10,039 bases of DNA, from assembly GCF_046484155.1 (NCBI RefSeq), contig NZ_JAWOBT010000110.1, positions 1 through 10,039 of the forward strand, given 5' to 3'. The position numbers were made by a program, and so were the translations under genes. This DNA is from Alkalibacterium sp046484155 (GTDB lineage Bacteria > Bacillota > Bacilli > Lactobacillales > Carnobacteriaceae_A). Shown piece by piece: positions 6,566-10,039 of the stretch. Under the pieces are notes generated by a model. The model ran no database searches. It had not been told where the DNA came from and was given only the letters and a program-made list of their open reading frames with translations. Each line of letters begins with the position of its first letter. The stretch's first letter is position 1.

Positions 6566-7516
6566 GTGAAGAAAATTATAATTACTGGAGCTTTAGGACA
6601 AATCGGTTCTGAGCTGACTATGAAACTAAGAGAATTACATGGAAAAGATAATGTTGTTGCAACAGATATCAAAGAACCCAAAGATTCTAAAGTCGTAACT
6701 GATGGAATTTTTGAACAACTCGATGTAACTGATGTGGACCGCATGAAAGCATTAGTCGAAAAATATGAAGTGGATACCTTTATCCATCTCGCTGCCTTAC
6801 TTTCAGCCGTTGCTGAAGCAAAACCGAAACTTGCCTGGGATTTGAATATGGGCGGATTACTTAATGCTCTAGAAATTTCTCGTGAATACAACTTGAAATT
6901 TTTCACCCCAAGTTCTATCGGCGCATTTGGCCCTGAAACACCCAAAAACCAGACACCTCAAGTCACTATTCAACGTCCGACGACGATGTACGGTGTAACG
7001 AAAGTAAGTGGCGAATTACTCGGTGATTACTACTTCCAGAAATTTGGTGTGGATACCCGCAGTGTTCGCTTCCCTGGATTGATTTCTCACGAAACTTTAC
7101 CAGGCGGCGGAACGACAGATTACGCCGTGGACATTTATTTTGAAGCATTGAAAAATAACGCCTACACTTCTTTCATAGATAAAGGGACATACATGGATAT
7201 GATGTATATGTCTGACGCTGTTGATTTAATTATTCAGCTAATGGAAGCCCCAAGTGAGCAGCTCAAATATCGCAACGCCTATAACGTCAGTGCGATGAGT
7301 GTGGCACCTGAAGATATTGAGCGCGAGATCCAAAAACACATCCCAGAGTTCAAACTGACTTATGATGTAGATCCGGTCAGACAAGCCATCGCAGAATCAT
7401 GGCCAAATGCCATCGATACAAGTGCAGCTCAAGAAGAATGGGGATTCTCACCTCAATTCGATTTAGAAAAAATGACGACAGACATGCTGGAACAATTGAA
7501 GAACAAAAATATTTAA
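6566..7516 (+). CDS. tdh: L-threonine 3-dehydrogenase, NAD-dependent epimerase (extended SDR) type
   Basis: Oxidises L-threonine at C3 with NAD+ to 2-amino-3-oxobutyrate, the substrate of the Kbl enzyme encoded just upstream. At 316 aa it belongs to the extended short-chain dehydrogenase (GalE-like) form of TDH, unrelated to the zinc-dependent medium-chain enzyme of Escherichia coli. The Rossmann motif GALGQIG (8-14) is at the N-terminus, Asp34 (VATDI) is placed to bind the NAD ribose, HLAALLSA (74-81) and FTPSSIGAFG (113-122) follow, and Tyr142/Lys146 in MYGVTK form the catalytic YxxxK pair. RFPGLISHETLPGGGTTDYA (168-187) is a strong signature of this TDH group. The start is GTG 6566, supported by GGAGG (6554-6558) seven bases upstream. 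It lies 93 bases after kbl and is followed by a strong terminator. The adjoining kbl makes another epimerase role unlikely. Confidence 0.93.
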   Translation: MKKIIITGALGQIGSELTMKLRELHGKDNVVATDIKEPKDSKVVTDGIFEQLDVTDVDRMKALVEKYEVDTFIHLAALLSAVAEAKPKLAWDLNMGGLLNALEISREYNLKFFTPSSIGAFGPETPKNQTPQVTIQRPTTMYGVTKVSGELLGDYYFQKFGVDTRSVRFPGLISHETLPGGGTTDYAVDIYFEALKNNAYTSFIDKGTYMDMMYMSDAVDLIIQLMEAPSEQLKYRNAYNVSAMSVAPEDIEREIQKHIPEFKLTYDVDPVRQAIAESWPNAIDTSAAQEEWGFSPQFDLEKMTTDMLEQLKNKNI

Positions 7517-7570
7517 TTACACTTTTGCATAAAAAGATTACGAAACCCTTTAGTCCATATCCCAAAACAT

Positions 7571-7620
7571 AAAGCAACTCCTGACACTATTTAAGTATAG
7601 TGTCAGGAGTTGCTTTTATC
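7571..7620. terminator. Strong intrinsic terminator, perfect 20-bp stem
   Basis: Arms 7571-7590 and 7597-7616 are exact complements over 20 bp with a six-base loop (TTAAGT), and the plus-strand arm ends in TTTT followed by ATC. It lies 54 bases after the tdh stop and serves the kbl-tdh unit. The minus-strand transporter unit ends at 7678 and would read the same stem followed by a T-rich stretch (TTTATGTTTT), so it probably works in both directions. Confidence 0.88.
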
Positions 7621-7677
7621 TATCGGATTTTTCATGTTATGAACAGGGCTAGAAAGGTATACTAGTAAATAAATTTT

Positions 7678-8361
7678 TTAATTAATTATATATCTAGAAG
7701 AAATTTGTTCCAGATAATCCTGCAGCAGACTGAATATACTACAGATTACCCAGTAAACCAGCGCAACTAAAATATACATGGTCATATAATCGTGCTCTCT
7801 TCCACCTACTATCCTGGCGTTTTGAAAGATTTCGTTCACCGTTATCATAGCGGCGAGTGACGTCCCTTTTATTACATCCAGCAATACACTACTTAATGGG
7901 GGGATAGCTATCCGAACTGCTTGCGGTAAAATGATTTTTTTCATTGTTACGTATGGATTCAAGCCCAAAACGGCTGCCGCCTCCCACTGTCCTTTGGCAA
8001 CAGAAGATAGTGCAGAACGGAGTATTTCAGAAATATAGGCGGCAGCATTTAAGCTGAAACAAATAATAGCAGAGGTTAGTGCGTTAAATTGAATCCCCGC
8101 AAAAGGAAGTCCGAAATATATTAGAAACAGAAAAACTAATGTAGGTGTTCCTCTCATAAAAGAAATATACAGTCGAGCTGCCCATCGTAAAACTTTAAAT
8201 TCTGACAATCGCATTAGCGCAAGTATCATGCCAATTACTATCCCAAGCATCGTGCTTGTCAGTGCGATACCGAGTGTATAAGGAACGCCTCTTAAAATGA
8301 AAGGAAGAGATTCTAGAGCTAATTCGGGATCGAATATATATTGCCATTGTATAGACTGCAC
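7678..8361 (-). CDS. Amino-acid ABC transporter permease (HisMQ/GlnP family)
   Basis: Inner-membrane subunit of a polar amino-acid importer, 227 aa. The family N-terminal segment GVPYTLGIALTSTMLGIVIG (25-44) is followed by the conserved FMRGTP (68-73), IYFGLPF (81-87) and AAAYISEILRSAL (106-118). The cytoplasmic ATPase-contact EAA loop is WEAAAVLGL...ILPQA (126-148). About five hydrophobic helices are visible. The start is GTG 8361, with GAGG eight bases upstream inside the end of the preceding binding-protein gene; three bases separate the two genes, so they are cotranscribed. No ATPase gene follows before the shared terminator, so the motor subunit must come from elsewhere if the transporter works. 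Cystine or a related sulfur amino acid is a reasonable guess for substrate, from the resemblance of the partner binding protein. Sequence alone does not decide this. Confidence 0.93.
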   Translation of the reverse strand: MQSIQWQYIFDPELALESLPFILRGVPYTLGIALTSTMLGIVIGMILALMRLSEFKVLRWAARLYISFMRGTPTLVFLFLIYFGLPFAGIQFNALTSAIICFSLNAAAYISEILRSALSSVAKGQWEAAAVLGLNPYVTMKKIILPQAVRIAIPPLSSVLLDVIKGTSLAAMITVNEIFQNARIVGGREHDYMTMYILVALVYWVICSIFSLLQDYLEQISSRYIIN

Positions 8362-8364
8362 TAT

Positions 8365-9222
8365 CTAGTCCTCGATTTCGATGGTCATGACATCAAAATC
8401 CTGCTCAACTGTTACATCTTCACCATAGTAAAATAGTTCAGATAATTCACTCAATGTGCCATCTTCGTGCATTTCTTGTAAAGACTGATCGATTTGTTCA
8501 GTCAAAGTGTCGTTTCCTAATTTCAAAGAAAAGTTCGTATAGCTTGGATTAAAGAAAAGTTCTTCATGAATTTGTACGGGGATATCAGGAAATACGGTCA
8601 ATGCCATTTTCTGTCCATAGAAATCATTAACAATGAGATCCGTTCGCTCGTTTGCAACATCCCACAAGTACTGGTCATTAGTTGCATTATCATAAATAAC
8701 TAATTCAGCACCGTATTGTTCCGCTATTTTCATGTATGTAGTGGTTGCGGCTCCAGCTGCACGTTTACCATCAAGATCTTCCATTTCATTGATACCCGAG
8801 TTGTCTTCTTCACGTACAATCATTGACATATAGGAGTATTTGTATGGCGTAGTATAATTGTAACGATCTGCATTCTCTCCTGCATGACTTATACTTAAAG
8901 CCGCTACATCAATCTGTTCACTGTTCAATGAAGTCAGCATACCATCAACATTCATTTCAGTGAAGTCTACTTCCAGATCTAAACGTTCCCCAACTTCTTT
9001 AAGGATCTCCACTTCAAAACCAGTCAATTCATTCGTATCTGCATCATGGTAAGAATTAGGAAAGTATGTACCTGATGTAGCTGCGCGAATGACACCCTCT
9101 TCTCTTATCTTATCCCAATTATCGCTCGAATCTTCTGCTGCTCCTGTCCCATTCGAGTTGCACGCTGCGAGAAGCACTACACTTCCTAAAAATACACTTT
9201 TCAATTTCAATGACCCATTCAT
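8365..9222 (-). CDS. Amino-acid ABC transporter substrate-binding lipoprotein
   Basis: Extracellular solute-binding protein of the SBP family 3 fold (periplasmic binding protein type 2), anchored to the outer face of the membrane by lipid on Cys21. Its 285 aa begin with a lysine-containing n-region and hydrophobic core ending in the lipobox LAAC (18-21), then an acidic Ser/Gly-rich linker. The mature domain shows IRAATSGTYFPNSYHD (45-60), LTGFEVEILKEVGERL (66-81), VDGMLTSLNSEQIDVAA (92-108), and SISHAGENADRYNYTTPY (110-127), where Arg120 is the likely partner of the ligand carboxylate. The C-terminus (GEDVTVEQ) recalls the YxeM/Tcy cystine-type binding proteins, hinting at a sulfur-containing or polar amino acid. 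ATG 9222 has GGAAGGGG ten bases upstream, rather far but the only good candidate. It is the first gene of a two-gene unit with the permease and has a strong promoter upstream. Confidence 0.93.
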   Translation of the reverse strand: MNGSLKLKSVFLGSVVLLAACNSNGTGAAEDSSDNWDKIREEGVIRAATSGTYFPNSYHDADTNELTGFEVEILKEVGERLDLEVDFTEMNVDGMLTSLNSEQIDVAALSISHAGENADRYNYTTPYKYSYMSMIVREEDNSGINEMEDLDGKRAAGAATTTYMKIAEQYGAELVIYDNATNDQYLWDVANERTDLIVNDFYGQKMALTVFPDIPVQIHEELFFNPSYTNFSLKLGNDTLTEQIDQSLQEMHEDGTLSELSELFYYGEDVTVEQDFDVMTIEIED

Positions 9223-9253
9223 ATTTTCGTTTCCCCTTCCTATTACTTAAAAA

Positions 9254-9282
9254 ATCATAGCAATTCCCTGAATTTAAATCAA
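9254..9282 (-). promoter_or_regulatory. Promoter of the binding protein-permease unit
   Basis: On the minus strand TTGATT (9277-9282) and TATGAT (9254-9259) are separated by exactly 17 bases, and TGC directly before the -10 makes it an extended element. Transcription would start near 9247 and leave about 25 bases of leader containing the ribosome binding site. This is the best sigma-A promoter in the window. Confidence 0.75.
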
Positions 9283-9353
9283 AATTTAATGAAAAAGCAG
9301 ACCAAAATACTTAATCTATTCAATTTCAACTCTCGAATAGATGATTAAACCAG

Positions 9354-9378
9354 TGTTTATCTTTATTATAAATAAACA
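9354..9378. repeat. Inverted repeat TGTTTAT-N11-ATAAACA, possible operator
   Basis: TGTTTAT (9354-9360) and ATAAACA (9372-9378) are exact complements about one and a half helical turns apart by centres, with partial symmetry in the AT-rich middle. The dyad is upstream of both divergent promoters. A regulator site is possible, but the base composition makes chance occurrence fairly likely. Confidence 0.3.
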
Positions 9379-9509
9379 ATTTTGTATTATAATATAATTC
9401 GGTACTTGGTTTCTATTCATGTCCTTTTGTAGCGATGCCTAAACCATAGGTATAATTCAACCTCCACGATTCTTATAATACAGATGTATTTATTCATTTC
9501 GAATATGAG

Positions 9510-9538
9510 TTGGGCTTATATTCATCTATTGATATACT
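9510..9538 (+). promoter_or_regulatory. Probable promoter of the amidase gene
   Basis: TTGGGC (9510-9515) and TATACT (9533-9538) are separated by 17 bases. Transcription from about 9545 would leave a leader of about 26 bases with AGGAG at 9561-9565, a layout like that of the other promoters called here. The -35 matches the consensus only in TTG. Confidence 0.45.
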
Positions 9539-9570
9539 TTCTTTAAACCACTATGAGACGAGGAGAAATA

Positions 9571-10039
9571 ATGATAAATACAATCGACCGCACTAAAGAT
9601 GGGCTATACTATGCCGAACAAATCAAAAATGGATTGTTGTCCTCTGAGGAACTGATACTATCCAGCTTTCAAGAAATCAAGAGCAGTAATCCACTGTTGA
9701 ATGCCGTAATTAGTACACGAAAAGAAAAAGCGCTGCAGGAAGCGTCAAACCAAAATTGGAACGGCAAAATCTTTGGGGGTGTTCCTGTCCTGTTAAAAGA
9801 ACTCGGACAAAACTTAGAGGGTGAACCAGCCAGATCCGGTTCAAAACTATTAAAAGACAATAAAGCAGTCCGTACCAGCCATTTTGTTGATCGACTGATC
9901 AAGGCCGGTTTTATTCCTATCGGCTCAACAAATGTACCGGAATTCGGATTTACGAATATTACACATTCAGATTTATCTGGGCCTGTACGAAACCCCTATA
10001 ACACTGACTTGAATGCAGGAGGATCAAGTGGAGGAGCAG
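9571..10039 (+). CDS. Amidase signature family protein, N-terminal part (runs off the right edge)
   Basis: Only the first 156 codons are present and the frame is open at the edge, so the gene continues outside. Amidase-signature enzymes hydrolyse carboxamides through a Ser-cisSer-Lys triad. VPVLLKELG (71-79) carries the likely catalytic Lys76, IGSTNVPEFG (117-126) is the conserved segment before the glycine-rich loop, and NAGGSSGGA (148-156) is the start of the family signature, with the cis-serine in its SS pair. The nucleophilic serine would lie just beyond the window. The start ATG 9571 is supported by AGGAG five bases upstream. The ordering resembles general amidases and 6-aminohexanoate-cyclic-dimer hydrolase-like proteins. 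GatA of the tRNA amidotransferase is less likely because no gatC precedes it. It is divergent from an amino-acid importer, which might hint at use of amide nitrogen; this is inference. Confidence 0.88.
   Translation, partial: MINTIDRTKDGLYYAEQIKNGLLSSEELILSSFQEIKSSNPLLNAVISTRKEKALQEASNQNWNGKIFGGVPVLLKELGQNLEGEPARSGSKLLKDNKAVRTSHFVDRLIKAGFIPIGSTNVPEFGFTNITHSDLSGPVRNPYNTDLNAGGSSGGA

Larger units (their letters stand above)
9223..9570. other. Divergent AT-rich intergenic region between the transporter and amidase genes
   Basis: No coding frame with a ribosome binding site was found. It holds the minus-strand promoter of the binding protein, a dyad at 9354-9378 and a probable amidase promoter near its right end. 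Several further TATAAT boxes (9388-9393, 9393-9398, 9451-9456, 9474-9479) have no good -35 partner. AATT...TGGTTT (9396-9412) and AAACCA...AATT (9441-9457) could pair imperfectly as a leader-RNA stem if transcription began upstream; no known riboswitch class was recognised. Confidence 0.5.

Noticed and set aside
6535..6945. Minus-strand open frame of 136 codons opposite tdh
   Set aside because: It lies over the conserved Rossmann region of tdh and its protein has low-complexity Ser/Ala content typical of shadow frames.
9271..9287. CodY-like AT-rich stretch over the -35 of the binding-protein promoter
   Set aside because: Its best alignment matches only 10 of 15 positions, lacks the central symmetry, and is expected by chance in such AT-rich DNA.
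9551..9556. TATGAG as the amidase -10, paired with TTGATA at 9528-9533 at 17-base spacing
   Set aside because: Transcription would start at or inside the ribosome binding site, so it could not give a normal leader; TATACT at 9533-9538 fits better.
1..10039. Mobile element, prophage, toxin-antitoxin, defence or CRISPR content
   Set aside because: No transposase, integrase, direct-repeat array, target-site duplication or defence-type protein was seen; gene content is metabolic and transport.

Overview
The window reads as chromosomal DNA of a low-GC Gram-positive bacterium, most likely a member of the Lactobacillales. Supporting signs are a mevalonate-pathway cluster (mvaK2 followed by type 2 IPP isomerase), strong AGGAGG-type ribosome binding sites, extended -10 promoters, U-tract terminators and a lipobox-type amino-acid binding protein. 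A Carnobacteriaceae/Enterococcaceae-like genus is a guess from protein resemblance. No mobile element, CRISPR array, rRNA or tRNA was seen.

Layout. (1) 1-2557, plus strand: the end of an isoprenoid operon. It holds phosphomevalonate kinase (cut by the left edge and interrupted by an in-frame TAA at 132-134), type 2 isopentenyl-diphosphate isomerase, and a small membrane protein with an HEYGH zincin-like motif. It closes at a perfect bidirectional hairpin. (2) 2636-5091, minus strand: pyrimidine-nucleoside phosphorylase with its own promoter and terminator, then azlC-azlD, an overlapping pair for branched-chain amino-acid export. (3) 5279-7516, plus strand: kbl and tdh, the two-step conversion of threonine to glycine plus acetyl-CoA, divergent from pdp. 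They are separated by a hairpin and end at a perfect 20-bp-stem terminator. (4) 7678-9222, minus strand: an amino-acid ABC transporter made only of a binding lipoprotein and one permease, with no ATPase gene between the permease and the shared terminator. (5) 9571 to the right edge, plus strand: the N-terminal part of an amidase-signature enzyme, divergent from the transporter across a 348-base AT-rich spacer.

Functionally the middle and right parts lean to amino-acid and nucleoside metabolism: branched-chain amino-acid export, threonine catabolism, amino-acid uptake, amide hydrolysis and pyrimidine salvage. The left part is isoprenoid precursor synthesis. Most of the window is ordinary housekeeping DNA. 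The observation most worth checking is the nonsense codon inside mvaK2, because the flanking frames align to the family without a gap and the pathway is normally essential in such bacteria. Smaller points are the uncharacterised HEYGH membrane protein, the transporter without an ATPase, and a widely spaced inverted repeat bracketing the kbl promoter. I did not find a convincing new multi-gene system.
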